From: Pseudomonadota bacterium
GTDB taxonomy: Bacteria > Pseudomonadota > Gammaproteobacteria > Burkholderiales > Burkholderiaceae_F
Length of the DNA stretch: 48,321 nt
Direction of reading: 5' to 3'
NCBI GenBank assembly: GCA_021842465.1
Contig: JAKBZN010000018.1
Coordinates: 1 to 48,321 of the forward strand
Position numbers and translations under genes: made by a program. The notes under the pieces were generated by a model. It was given only the letters and a program-made list of their open reading frames with translations, was not told where the DNA came from and ran no database searches. Each line of letters opens with the position of its first letter. Position 1 is the first letter of the stretch. Of this stretch, positions 36,343 through 45,001 are shown piece after piece.

Positions 36343-38901
36343 ATGAATCGCCCTGGTACCGCTTTTTTGCTCGAAATCAATCCGAAGATTCCGAAGCGGC
36401 TCGAGCGCATGGAAGAGATCGCGCACGATCTCTGGTACAGCTGGGACAGCCCGGCACGCCAGTTGTTTGCGCGGCTCGACTCGAAGCTTTGGGACAGTGT
36501 CGGGCACAGCCCGAAAGTGCTGCTGAAGCGCATCGACGAGCGTCGCCTGGTCGAGGCGGCGGAGGATCCCGGGTTTCTCAACAGCTACCAGCGCATGCTC
36601 TCGGCATACGATGCGTACCTGGGCGAGACCAGCCGAAGCCCCATCAGCGCGGTGCTGGGGGAAAACGATCTGGTCGCGTATTTCTGCGCCGAGTTCGGAT
36701 TTCACGAGAGCCTGCCGATCTACTCCGGCGGCCTCGGCATCCTCGCCGGCGACCATTGCAAGGCGGCCAGCGATCTGCGCCTGCCGTTCGTGGGCGTGGG
36801 GCTGCTCTATCGCCAAGGATATTTCCAGCAGAAGATCGACGCCGACGGCGGGCAGCAGGCGATCTACCAGGATTCGGCGTTCGACGACCTGCCGGTGATG
36901 CCGGTGCTGGACGCGACCGGAACCGAGGTCTGCGTCGATGTCGATCTGCCCGGACGGACGCTGAAGGTCCGGGTCTGGGAAGCCAAGGTCGGCCACGTCC
37001 GGCTGCTGCTGCTCGATTCCGACCTGCCGGCCAACTCCGAGCGCGACCGCCACATCACCCACCGGCTCTACGGCGGCGACCGCGAGACGCGGATCCAGCA
37101 GGAGATCGTCCTGGGCATCGGCGGCGCGCGCGCGCTCGATGCCCTGGGGCTGCGTCCGACGGTGTGGCACATGAACGAGGGACACGCGGCGTTCCTGGTG
37201 CTTGAACGGGTCCGCGAGAACATGCGGCAGGGGCTGGATCTCGCCGGGTCGATCGAGGCGGTCGCGGCCAACACCGTCTTCACCACGCATACGCCGGTGG
37301 CGGCGGGGCATGACCGATTCCCCGAAGACCTGATGCGGACGTATTTCACCGCCTATTGCAACGAACTGCGCATCGACTGGCCCGCGTTCTACGGGTTGGG
37401 GCAGTCCGGCGGCAGCGATTTCGACATGACGACCCTGGCGGTCCGCGGCTCGCGGTTCCAGAACGGCGTGTCGCGGATCCATGGCGACGTCAGCGCGGCG
37501 ATGCTGCGCGATCTCTGGCCGCAGATCCCGGAAGAAGAAAACCCGGTGATGTACGTGACCAACGCGGTGCACGTCCCCACCTTCCTGTCGCCCGACTGGA
37601 GCAACGACTTCGACCGCTTCCTCGGCATCGACTGGCAGGAGCGCATCGGCGACCCCACGGTGTCGGCGCGGGTCGAGGAACTGCCCGACCACATCGTCTG
37701 GAGCCGTCACCAGTTCCTCAAGTCGCAGATGCTGCGCCTGATCCGGCATCGCGTCTCGACGCAACATTTCCGCAACCGGGGCAGCGAGGCGCACCTCGAC
37801 CGCATGCTGCGCTTCGCCGATCCGGAAAACCCCAATGTGCTCACGATCGGCTTCGGGCGCCGCTTCGCGACCTACAAGCGCGCAGCCCTGCTGTTCGAAA
37901 ACCTCGACTGGCTGCGGCAGATCATCAGCGATGAAGCGCGCCCGGTGCTCTTCATCTTCGCCGGCAAGGCGCATCCCGCGGATCAGCCGGGCCAGGACCT
38001 GATCCGGCAGATCACGCGGGTATCGCGCACGGCGGAATTCGAGGGCCGCATCCTGATGGTCGAGGGCTACGACCTGCGTCTCGCCCGCCGTCTGGTGTCG
38101 GGCGTCGACGTCTGGCTGAACAACCCGATCTATCCGCTCGAAGCCTCCGGGACCTCCGGCATGAAGGCGGGGATCAACGGCGTGCTCAACCTGTCGGTAC
38201 TCGACGGCTGGTGGGGCGAGGGGTACACCGGCGACAACGGCTGGGCGATCAAGCCGGCGTCGGAGGCGCTCAACGAGTTCGACCGCACGATCGAGGAATC
38301 GCGCACGCTCTACGAACTGTTGCAGGATCAGGTGCTGCCGACCTACTACAACCGTGGCGAGATGGGATATCCGCCGGACTGGATCCGGCTGATGAAGCGT
38401 TCCATCGCCACCATCCTGCCGCGGTTCAACGCCAACCGGATGGTGGGCGATTATCTTGCGCAGTTCTACGGTCCGGCGGCACGTCAGGGACGACGGTTTT
38501 CCCGCGACGATTCCCGCGGCGCGCGGGATGTGGCGGTATGGAAGAACAAGGTCCGCACCGCCTGGCCGGGCGTGAAACTGCGCCGGCTGGACAGTGGGAC
38601 CGCGCCGCGCGCCCGGTTCGGCGAACACCTGCGGATCGAGGTGGCGGTGAACCTCAACGGCCTCGATGCCAGCGACGTGCGGGTCGAACTGCGCCTGAGC
38701 GACGTCACGCGCGAGGACAGCGATTCCACGGTGGGCCGCTTCTTCGTTCATGCCGCCGGGCTGCCGTCCTCCGGGGAGCACCGCTACGTGCTCGATTTCA
38801 CCCCCGAGTCCTGCGGGAAGTTCGATTACCGGATCCGGGTGTACCCATATCACGACCTGCTGACGCACCGGTTCGAGACCGGTCTGATGCTCTGGCTATA
38901 G
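36343..38901 (+). CDS. glgP: Alpha-glucan (glycogen/maltodextrin) phosphorylase
   Basis: Releases glucose 1-phosphate from alpha-1,4-glucan using phosphate. The product has 852 residues from MNRPGTAFLLE. The frame extends upstream through the tandem repeat, but the family begins near EINPKIPKRLERMEEIAHDLWYSW, an N-terminal module typical of the Thermotoga-type (shorter GT35) phosphorylases. Key segments are the substrate region YSGGLGILAGDHCKAASDL, MNEGHAAFL, and the pyridoxal-phosphate lysine in EASGTSGMKAGINGV (Lys608). The C-terminal 100 residues or so (from about TAWPGVKLRRLDSG) form an extra beta-rich domain found in this subgroup. It is far from the main glg block and stands alone, possibly with its own control through the 15-bp repeat. 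Confidence 0.94.
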   Translation: MNRPGTAFLLEINPKIPKRLERMEEIAHDLWYSWDSPARQLFARLDSKLWDSVGHSPKVLLKRIDERRLVEAAEDPGFLNSYQRMLSAYDAYLGETSRSPISAVLGENDLVAYFCAEFGFHESLPIYSGGLGILAGDHCKAASDLRLPFVGVGLLYRQGYFQQKIDADGGQQAIYQDSAFDDLPVMPVLDATGTEVCVDVDLPGRTLKVRVWEAKVGHVRLLLLDSDLPANSERDRHITHRLYGGDRETRIQQEIVLGIGGARALDALGLRPTVWHMNEGHAAFLVLERVRENMRQGLDLAGSIEAVAANTVFTTHTPVAAGHDRFPEDLMRTYFTAYCNELRIDWPAFYGLGQSGGSDFDMTTLAVRGSRFQNGVSRIHGDVSAAMLRDLWPQIPEEENPVMYVTNAVHVPTFLSPDWSNDFDRFLGIDWQERIGDPTVSARVEELPDHIVWSRHQFLKSQMLRLIRHRVSTQHFRNRGSEAHLDRMLRFADPENPNVLTIGFGRRFATYKRAALLFENLDWLRQIISDEARPVLFIFAGKAHPADQPGQDLIRQITRVSRTAEFEGRILMVEGYDLRLARRLVSGVDVWLNNPIYPLEASGTSGMKAGINGVLNLSVLDGWWGEGYTGDNGWAIKPASEALNEFDRTIEESRTLYELLQDQVLPTYYNRGEMGYPPDWIRLMKRSIATILPRFNANRMVGDYLAQFYGPAARQGRRFSRDDSRGARDVAVWKNKVRTAWPGVKLRRLDSGTAPRARFGEHLRIEVAVNLNGLDASDVRVELRLSDVTREDSDSTVGRFFVHAAGLPSSGEHRYVLDFTPESCGKFDYRIRVYPYHDLLTHRFETGLMLWL

Positions 38902-38963
38902 TCGGCCGCTTCCGGTAGCGCTGCCCGTGCATCCGCGCGAGTCCTGGCAATCCGGGCGGTGGC

Positions 38964-39138
38964 CTGGATTGCTTCGGGCTGCGCCCTCGCAATGACGGAA
39001 GGTTAGGCCCTCGCAATGACGGAAGGTTAGGCCCTCGCAATGACCGGAAGGCTGCGCCCTCGCAATGACGAAAGGGTGGGCCTTCGCGGTGACGGTCACC
39101 TTCGTCATCGCGAGGCCCGCAGGGCCGTGGCGATCCAG
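38964..39138. repeat. 175-bp inverted-repeat element with internal 24-bp tandem repeats
   Basis: The outer arms are about 35 bp. The left starts CTGGATTGC at 38964 and runs through CTCGCAATGACG. The right ends GCGATCCAG at 39138 and contains CGTCATCGCGAG. Inside, a unit beginning GCCCTCGCAATGACGGAAGG repeats at 38983, 39007, 39031 and 39056, with a diverged fifth at 39080. The first two copies are identical over 24 bp. The motif pair GCAATCC and GTCATTGCGAG resembles a palindromic repeat widespread in bacterial genomes. It fills most of the 309-bp gap between glgP and pcm, and no gene was found there. Confidence 0.8.
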
Positions 39139-39155
39139 CCGCCCCGACGGACGCC

Positions 39156-39176
39156 ATCGCCGCGGATCGCGGCGAT
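39156..39176. terminator. Stem-loop between convergent glgP and pcm
   Basis: ATCGCCGCG at 39156-39164 pairs perfectly with CGCGGCGAT at 39168-39176 around the loop GAT. It lies 34 bp past the pcm stop on the minus strand. No T-tract is present, so termination is only possible, not shown. Confidence 0.35.
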
Positions 39177-39210
39177 CCATGCGGTGCCTCTGGGGTGTGT
39201 CGTGGAACGC

Positions 39211-39918
39211 TTAGAACCGGAACGCCGACGGCTGTAGCGCGTTGCGCAGCGGCTTGGTCACCGTTTCGAACAGCGGCAGGGTTTCGTAGTTGCTTTCGGT
39301 GACGCGCGTGACGATCTGCGCGCTCATCGCCGGTCCGCAGCCGACCACCGCGGCCAGGCGTCCGCCCACCTTGAGTTGCTCGAGCAGGCTCTTCGGCAGC
39401 ATCGGCAGCGATCCGGAGACGATGATCACGTCATAGGGCGCGTGCGCCGCCCAGCCCCGGGCGCCGTCGCCGTTTTCCACATGGGTGTTGTGCACCCCGG
39501 CGCGTGCGAGATTGGCGGCCCCGAACGCCGCCAGGCGCGGATCGATTTCGATCGTCCACACCGTCTGGGCCTTGTGGGCGGCAAGCGCGGCCATGTAGCC
39601 CGACCCGGTGCCGATTTCCAGAACCTGTTCGTGCGGATGGATGCGCAGCTCCTGGAGCAGCTTGGCCTCGATCTTCGGCGCCAGCATCGTTTCGCCGGTG
39701 ACTTCGCCGTCCAGGTTGAGCGGCAGTTCGAAATCCGTGAACGCGAGCGCGCGCAGATGCGCCGGCACGAAATCCTCGCGCTTGACGACGTAGAGCAGGT
39801 CCAGCACCGACGGCTCCAGCACCTCCCAGGGACGGATCTGCTGCTCGATCATGTTGAACCGGAATCGTTCGAAATCGGCATGCGGAGGAACGGTCGATTC
39901 GGCAGCGGAGGTGGACAT
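39211..39918 (-). CDS. pcm: Protein-L-isoaspartate O-methyltransferase family protein
   Basis: A SAM-dependent methyltransferase of the PIMT family, which repairs isoaspartyl residues. The product has 235 residues from MSTSAAEST. The frame extends 27 codons upstream without similarity. The SAM-binding motif I is VLEIGTGSGYMAALAA, followed by TIEIDPRLAAFG and the motif II region YDVIIVSGSLP. The N-terminal MIEQQIRPWEVLEPSVLD is the usual proteobacterial opening. The substrate-loop segment GETMLAPKIEAKLL is diverged from E. coli Pcm (GQTIS), so this may be the betaproteobacterial paralogue of less certain function. Confidence 0.88.
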   Translation of the reverse strand: MSTSAAESTVPPHADFERFRFNMIEQQIRPWEVLEPSVLDLLYVVKREDFVPAHLRALAFTDFELPLNLDGEVTGETMLAPKIEAKLLQELRIHPHEQVLEIGTGSGYMAALAAHKAQTVWTIEIDPRLAAFGAANLARAGVHNTHVENGDGARGWAAHAPYDVIIVSGSLPMLPKSLLEQLKVGGRLAAVVGCGPAMSAQIVTRVTESNYETLPLFETVTKPLRNALQPSAFRF

Positions 39919-39970
39919 GGCGGAGTTCTCGGGCTGTTTGCGCGGAAACGCGGCGGTTGGGAATCCCGCA

Positions 39971-39999
39971 ATGTTACCGGTGCGCGGCGGAAACCCCAA
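39971..39999 (-). promoter_or_regulatory. Sigma70-like promoter candidate for pcm
   Basis: On the minus strand TTGGGG (39999-39994) is separated by 17 bp from TAACAT (39976-39971). The transcript would begin near 39964, about 45 nt ahead of the ATG. The match is moderate; the spacing is ideal. Confidence 0.4.
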
Positions 40000-40157
40000 C
40001 TGCCGGTCGGATCCGCCCCGTCCGGCCGACCGCCGGCCGGGAAAAGCCCGGAACCGGGGCGAAAACCCCCCGATTTGTCGCGATTCGGGATCCGAATGTC
40101 TGCCTACGATAGTCGGATTTTCTGTCCCCCCCTTTTGCGTGCTGCCTCCGCGACATC

Positions 40158-41210
40158 GTGATTCCCGGTCTGATCGACTCCCTCGCCGACATCACGTCCC
40201 ATCGGGACCGGGACGAGGTCGACCGCGCGATCGTCGCGATGTTGTTCTCCCATATCCGCCCGGGGCGCGTCTGCCTGTACCGGCTGCTGCCGGGCGCCGC
40301 CGAGGGGGCCATGGAAGCGCGCGGCGTGCAGTTGCGCGCGGTTGCCGATGCCGCGGGCGCGCGGACGCCGCCCGAGGAAGATCCCTCGGACCCGCAAGGA
40401 TGGCCGACCGTCGACTCCCGGGCGCCGTGGCGCGAATGCGTGCGGCGCGGCGACGTGGTGCACTACCTCGGCGACGAAGGCGAACCGGGCTCCCTGAACA
40501 GCGTGTTTCCGATCCTGGCCGACCATGGCCTGATCGGCCTGCTGGAAATCGAATGCGCGGGCCGCTGCATGTCCTTGCGGCCCGAGGACGTCCGCCTGGT
40601 GCAGGCGGTCCTGCGGATCCTGCGCAATCACCTGAGCGTTCTCGACTACGGCGAGCGGGATACGCTCACCGGCCTGCGCAACCGCCGCACGTTCGAAACG
40701 ATGTTCGCGAAGCGGCGGGTGTTCCGCCGTCGCGCCGGCGACCAGAAGGCCGGAACCCGCACCAACTGGGTCGGCATCGTCGACGTCGACCGATTCAAGG
40801 CGATCAATGACACGTTCGGGCATCTGTTCGGCGACGAGGTGCTGCTGCTCATCGCCCGCCGGATGCAGGAGACCTTTCGGCAATCCGAGGCATTGTTCCG
40901 GTTTGGCGGCGAAGAATTCCTCGTGATTCTCGACGACGCCGACGAATCGGGTGCGATGAAGGCATTCGAGCGCTTCCGCACGGCGATCGAGCAACACCGG
41001 TTTCCCCAGATCGGGCAGGTCACGGTGAGCGTCGGCATCACCCGCATCGACGCCTACGACATTCCCGCGTCGGCCATCGATCGCGCCGACTCGGCGCTCT
41101 ACTTCGCCAAGGAACACGGCCGCAACCGCACGCTGGCGTACGAAGCGCTCGTGCGGGAGGGGCTGCTCGCCCGGAAGGCCGTGCAGGCCGCCGAACTCGA
41201 ACTGTTCTGA
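40158..41210 (+). CDS. Diguanylate cyclase (GGDEF) with N-terminal sensor-like region
   Basis: Makes cyclic di-GMP from two GTP. The product has 350 residues from GTG. The N-terminal 160 residues look GAF-like (LADITSHRDRDEVDRAIVAM, then a conserved-looking hydrophobic core), without membrane helices, so it is probably a cytoplasmic sensor. The GGDEF domain begins at DTLTGLRNRRTFE. It has the metal-binding DVDRFKAINDTFGHLFGDEVL and the active site GGEEF (residues 250-254). The product-inhibition site normally reading RxxD is RQSE (241-244) at the exact expected spacing, so feedback inhibition may be weakened. A weak TACGAT lies at 40105. It is transcribed alone, divergent from pcm. Confidence 0.92.
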   Translation: MIPGLIDSLADITSHRDRDEVDRAIVAMLFSHIRPGRVCLYRLLPGAAEGAMEARGVQLRAVADAAGARTPPEEDPSDPQGWPTVDSRAPWRECVRRGDVVHYLGDEGEPGSLNSVFPILADHGLIGLLEIECAGRCMSLRPEDVRLVQAVLRILRNHLSVLDYGERDTLTGLRNRRTFETMFAKRRVFRRRAGDQKAGTRTNWVGIVDVDRFKAINDTFGHLFGDEVLLLIARRMQETFRQSEALFRFGGEEFLVILDDADESGAMKAFERFRTAIEQHRFPQIGQVTVSVGITRIDAYDIPASAIDRADSALYFAKEHGRNRTLAYEALVREGLLARKAVQAAELELF

Positions 41211-41252
41211 ACATTTCCCGGCGGCGGGTTTGGAATGCGCTTCGTGCCGTCA

Positions 41253-41300
41253 CCCTCACCCCCGCCCTCTCCCGCAAGCGGGAGAGGGCGGGGGTGAGGG
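41253..41300. repeat. Perfect 48-bp GC palindrome between the GGDEF gene and hyfI
   Basis: Two 23-nt arms (41253-41275 and 41278-41300) are exactly complementary around a central AA. The outer part is CCCTCACCCCCG and the inner part CCCTCTCCCGC, so this is the most complete copy of the GC palindrome family. It lies in the 160-bp gap between two convergent genes and may end transcription from both sides. The rest of the gap shows nothing recognisable. Confidence 0.85.
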
Positions 41301-41370
41301 GGGTTGCATTGGGGCAGTAGACGCGCGAGGGGATATCTGCGTGAATGGGGGTGCCCCAGCACCGACCCTA

Positions 41371-41937
41371 CTAGGCTGCGCGCGATGAATCCGAGCCGAC
41401 GCCCCCGATGGCCGTCCGGATCGCCCGCAGGATGTCGACGGGCGCCGGCGGGCATCCACCCACCTCGACGTCCACCGGAATGACGTTCGCCACGCGCCCA
41501 CGGCAGGCGTAGCTCTCGCCGAATACCCCACCGTTGCAGCCGCATTCGCCCACCGCCACCACGCGCTTGGGGGCCGGGACGGCGTCGTAGGTCCGGCGCA
41601 GCGCGGCTTCCATATGGGCCGACACCGGTCCGGTCACCAACAACAGATCGGCATGGCGCGGGCTGGCGACGAACTTGATCCCGATGCCTTCGAGGTTGTA
41701 ATAGGGGTTGTTGAGCGCCTGGATCTCCAGTTCGCAGCCGTTGCACGAACCGGCGTCCACCTGCCGGATGGCGAGCGCACGTCCCAGCAGGGCCAGGATT
41801 TCCGCCTGGATCGCGTGCGCCTCGTGCGTGGCGATGGCGGCCGCGCCGTCGGCGGCTCCCTGCGGCGCGTCGGGCGCGGGCGGCGGTTCGGAAATGGTAC
41901 CGACCCGGACAATCTGGCGGAGCAGGCGAAGCGGCAT
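41371..41937 (-). CDS. hyfI: Hydrogenase-4/NuoB-like iron-sulfur subunit
   Basis: The small electron-transfer subunit of a Hyf-like membrane complex, 188 residues. It retains the ligands for the cluster next to the active site: GSCNGCELE (Cys65, Cys68), GECGCNGG (Cys132, with an extra Cys134) and GGCPPAPVDIL (Cys162), the NuoB/HycG pattern. The first 45 residues are Ala/Pro-rich and variable. The ATG sits in TGATG, overlapping the hyfG stop by one base. It is the last gene of the operon. Because the neighbouring large subunit lacks [NiFe] ligands, the electron acceptor or donor for this cluster is unknown. Confidence 0.88.
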   Translation of the reverse strand: MPLRLLRQIVRVGTISEPPPAPDAPQGAADGAAAIATHEAHAIQAEILALLGRALAIRQVDAGSCNGCELEIQALNNPYYNLEGIGIKFVASPRHADLLLVTGPVSAHMEAALRRTYDAVPAPKRVVAVGECGCNGGVFGESYACRGRVANVIPVDVEVGGCPPAPVDILRAIRTAIGGVGSDSSRAA

Positions 41938-43526
41938 CAGAGATCGTGTCCGGAGTAGCTCAGGTTGAAGGACTTGTTGATCAGGGGAAAGTCGGCAACG
42001 ATGTTGCCCATGATGGCGTGCTCCAGCACCGGCCAGTTCTGCCATGACGGATCGTGGCAGTGCGCACGCCGGATGCGTCCCTGTGCGTCGGACTCGACCG
42101 CCACGAACACTTCGCCGCGCCATCCCTCGACGGCGCCGGCGGCGAAGGAATCCGGCGCCGCCGCGCCGGTGTGGGTCCGGATCGGCCCATCGGGGATGTC
42201 GCGGGCGATGTCGCCGATGAGCCGCAAGGACTCGTAGAGGTCGGCGAAGCGCACCGCCACGCGGGCGGCGACGTCGCCCCCCGGCGCCCGCGCCACCGGC
42301 ACCCCGAGCCGATCGTAGGGTGCAACCGGCAGCGCCGCGCGCAGATCGGTTCCCAGGCCGCTCGCGCGCGCGGCCATGCCGGTGCAGTGCAGGCGGGCCG
42401 CCAGTTCGCGGTCGACGCGCCCGGTGCCGACGAACCGATCCTGCAGGCCGGCGTGCTCGTCGTAGATCGACTGCAGCCGGTGCACCTCGCCGTCGAGCGC
42501 CGCGCAGTCGTCGCGCAACTGTGTGAGCGTCGACGCGGGGATGTCGCCGGCCACGCCGCCGGGAACGATCCAGTCCATGCCCAGGCGATGTCCGAACACC
42601 TCGCGGTTGCGGCGCAGCCAGATTTCCCGCAGGCGCGAGAATTGGACGAGCCCGAAGGCGAACGCGGCGTCGTTGCCCAGCGCGCCGAGATCACCGAGAT
42701 GATTGGCGATGCGCTCGCGCTCCAGCGCCAGTGCCCGCAGCCATTGCGCGCGCGCCGGAGCCTCGGTCGCGCAGAGCGCCTCGGCGGCCATGCAGTATGC
42801 CCACCCGTAGGCCACCGTGCTGTCGCCGGACACCCGCGCGGCAAGGCGCGCGCCCGCGGTGACGTCCATGCCCTCGAAGCGCTTTTCGATTCCCTTGTGG
42901 ACATAGCCCAGGCGTTCTTCCAGCCGCAGGACCTTTTCGCCGACCACCGAAAAACGGAAATGTCCCGGCTCGATGATGCCCGCGTGCACCGGACCCACCG
43001 CGATCTCGTGCACGCCGTCGCCCTCGACCGTGACGAAGTCGTAGTGCTCGTCCTGCGCCGGGAAGCGTTCGTCGCCGGTGACCTCGCGCCGCAGCGGGAA
43101 GTAGGTTTCCGGCCATGCGGCGTGGCGCAGCCAGGGGCGCTGCGCCGAAACCGATTCCGCGCGGATGCCGGTGAGATCCGCCACCGCGCGCTGCATGCGT
43201 GCGGCGGGAGGGAAGTCGGCGGCGAGGTCCGGGTATTGCGGGCCCGCGGTCTCCAGTGCGTTCTCCGCCCCGGGCTCCGCGGCGTCGATGGGCAGATCGA
43301 GCCAGACGAATCCCTCCGTCGTGGCGTAGACCGCGGCGATGGCGAAACGGCCGTCGTGCGCGCGCCGGTCGGTTCCCCAGAGGGCGACCAGGCGTCCGTT
43401 GCGGCTGCGGACGAGACCCGCCGCATCGCGCCACTGGCGCGGGGTCACGACCGCGCGCCAGACCGGCAGCGCGCCGGCAAGGCGCGCAAGGGCGCACGAC
43501 AGTTCGGGAAGCGGGGTGTCGGTCAT
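41937..43526 (-). CDS. hyfG: HyfG/HycE-like large subunit lacking [NiFe] ligands
   Basis: The product has 529 residues: an N-terminal NuoC-like domain (to about residue 165, with YPDLAADFPPAARMQRAV) fused to a NuoD/HycE-like domain beginning EIAVGPVHAGIIEPGHFRF. In hydrogenase-3/4 the metal is held by RVCGIC and by DPCxxC near the C-terminus. Here the aligned positions read RVSGDS (Ser233, Ser236) and NLSYSG (Ser523, Gly526), so all four cysteines are gone and the protein cannot bind a normal [NiFe] centre. Flanking similarity remains (LGYVHKGIEKRFE, QNWPVLEHAIMGNIVADFPL). The start ATG overlaps the hyfF stop (ATGA). It is a core member of an Ehr-type complex; the reaction is unknown. Confidence 0.9.
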   Translation of the reverse strand: MTDTPLPELSCALARLAGALPVWRAVVTPRQWRDAAGLVRSRNGRLVALWGTDRRAHDGRFAIAAVYATTEGFVWLDLPIDAAEPGAENALETAGPQYPDLAADFPPAARMQRAVADLTGIRAESVSAQRPWLRHAAWPETYFPLRREVTGDERFPAQDEHYDFVTVEGDGVHEIAVGPVHAGIIEPGHFRFSVVGEKVLRLEERLGYVHKGIEKRFEGMDVTAGARLAARVSGDSTVAYGWAYCMAAEALCATEAPARAQWLRALALERERIANHLGDLGALGNDAAFAFGLVQFSRLREIWLRRNREVFGHRLGMDWIVPGGVAGDIPASTLTQLRDDCAALDGEVHRLQSIYDEHAGLQDRFVGTGRVDRELAARLHCTGMAARASGLGTDLRAALPVAPYDRLGVPVARAPGGDVAARVAVRFADLYESLRLIGDIARDIPDGPIRTHTGAAAPDSFAAGAVEGWRGEVFVAVESDAQGRIRRAHCHDPSWQNWPVLEHAIMGNIVADFPLINKSFNLSYSGHDL

Positions 43527-45001
43527 GAGGCGAGCAGGGTGACGGCCTGCCGGTACCAGTGATCCAGGAACCGCGGCACGAAAATGCCCAGCATCAGCGC
43601 CAGGCCGAGATGCGCGAACACCGGCAGCAGCGCGGGCCGGTGCGCCTCGGGTGCGAGGTTCGATTCTCCGAAGACCATTGCCTGCACGCGACCGAACACC
43701 GCGGCGAACGCGATCGCCAGCGCCGCAAGCAGGATCGGCGTGGTCCAGGGCTGCCGATGGATCGCGCTCGTGAGGATCAGAAACTCGCTCGCGAACACGC
43801 CGAAGGGCGGCATGCCGAGAATCGCCAGCGTGCCGAGGATGAGTCCCCATCCCAGCGTCGGGCTGGCATGCAGCAGGCCGCGGATATCCTCCATGATCTG
43901 CGAGCCGGCGCGCTGGGTGGCGTGCCCCACGGTGAAGAAGATCGCCGACTTGGTGAGCGAGTGCACGGTCATGTGCAGCAGCCCGGCGAAGCTCGCCACC
44001 GGGCCGCCCAGCCCGAAGGCGAAGGTCATCAGCCCCATGTGCTCGATCGACGAATAGGCGAACATGCGTTTGACGTCGCGCTGCCGCCACAGGAAAAACG
44101 CCGCAACCACCACCGAGACGAGGCCGAACCCCACCATCATCTTGCCGGGCATGCCGTTGTGGATCGCGCCGTCGGCCAGCACCTTGCAGCGCAGGATGGC
44201 GTAGAGCGCGACGTTGAGCAGCAGCCCCGAGAGCACTGCCGAGATCGGGGTCGGCCCTTCGGCATGGGCGTCGGGCAGCCAGTTGTGGATCGGCACCAGA
44301 CCCACCTTGGTGCCGTAGCCGATCATCAGGAACACGAACGCCAGGCCGAGGATCGTGGGTTCGAGCGAATGCTTGACCGCGACGAGGTGGGTCCACAGCA
44401 GCGCGCTTTCGCCGCCGCCGACGACGCGGTCGGCCGCGAGATAGAGCAGCATGGTGCCGAACAGCGCCTGGGCGATGCCGACGCCGCAGAGAATGAAATA
44501 TTTCCACGCCGCCTCGAGACTGGCGGGGGTCCGGTACACCGATACCAGCAGCACCGTGGTGAGGGTCGCCGCCTCCATCGCCACCCAGAGCACCCCCAGG
44601 TTGTTGGTGGTCAGGGCCATCAGCATCATCGCGCAGAAGAGCTGGTACATGCTGTGGAAAAGCCGCATCCGCGGCGCCGTCATCTTGCCGGCGTCGCGTT
44701 CGTGGCGCATGTACGGACGCGAGAAGATCGCGGTCGTGAAGCCCACGAGTGCGGTGAGCGCGACGAGGAACGCGTTGAGCGGGTCGATGAAGAACCGTTC
44801 GCCGAAGCCCAGCACCGGCGCGCCCAGCAGGACCTCCCCGGTGAGCCACAGCGCCGCGGCCAGCGTCGTCGCGCTGAAGCCGATGTTGATCTCCGGGCCG
44901 TCGTCGCGATGGCCGGCGAAGGCGAGCGCGATGCCGCCGGCGATCGGCACGGCCAGGGTGCAGAAAAGGGCGATCAGGGCGGGGTGGATGGCAACCGGCA
45001 C
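43523..45001 (-). CDS. hyfF: Proton-translocating membrane subunit, HyfF/NuoL-M-N-like
   Basis: The product has 492 residues, an antiporter-like subunit with about 13-14 predicted helices. Conserved ion-pathway residues are visible: Glu in LGVLWVAMEAATLTTVLLV, Lys/His in GYGTKVGLVPIHNWLPDAHA, Lys in LWRQRDVKRMFAYSSIEHMG, and His/Lys in LLHMTVHSLTKSAIFFTVG. GTG start, sharing one base with the hyfE stop (TAGTG). It should couple the soluble-domain redox reaction to proton or sodium movement. Confidence 0.9.
   Translation of the reverse strand: MPVAIHPALIALFCTLAVPIAGGIALAFAGHRDDGPEINIGFSATTLAAALWLTGEVLLGAPVLGFGERFFIDPLNAFLVALTALVGFTTAIFSRPYMRHERDAGKMTAPRMRLFHSMYQLFCAMMLMALTTNNLGVLWVAMEAATLTTVLLVSVYRTPASLEAAWKYFILCGVGIAQALFGTMLLYLAADRVVGGGESALLWTHLVAVKHSLEPTILGLAFVFLMIGYGTKVGLVPIHNWLPDAHAEGPTPISAVLSGLLLNVALYAILRCKVLADGAIHNGMPGKMMVGFGLVSVVVAAFFLWRQRDVKRMFAYSSIEHMGLMTFAFGLGGPVASFAGLLHMTVHSLTKSAIFFTVGHATQRAGSQIMEDIRGLLHASPTLGWGLILGTLAILGMPPFGVFASEFLILTSAIHRQPWTTPILLAALAIAFAAVFGRVQAMVFGESNLAPEAHRPALLPVFAHLGLALMLGIFVPRFLDHWYRQAVTLLAS

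Noticed and set aside
38983-39096. Possible CRISPR array
   Set aside because: The 24-bp units are directly adjacent with no unique spacers, and no cas genes are in the window.
38798-39180. Short open frames reading through the 24-bp tandem repeats
   Set aside because: The peptides are just the translated repeat; no ribosome site or similarity was seen.
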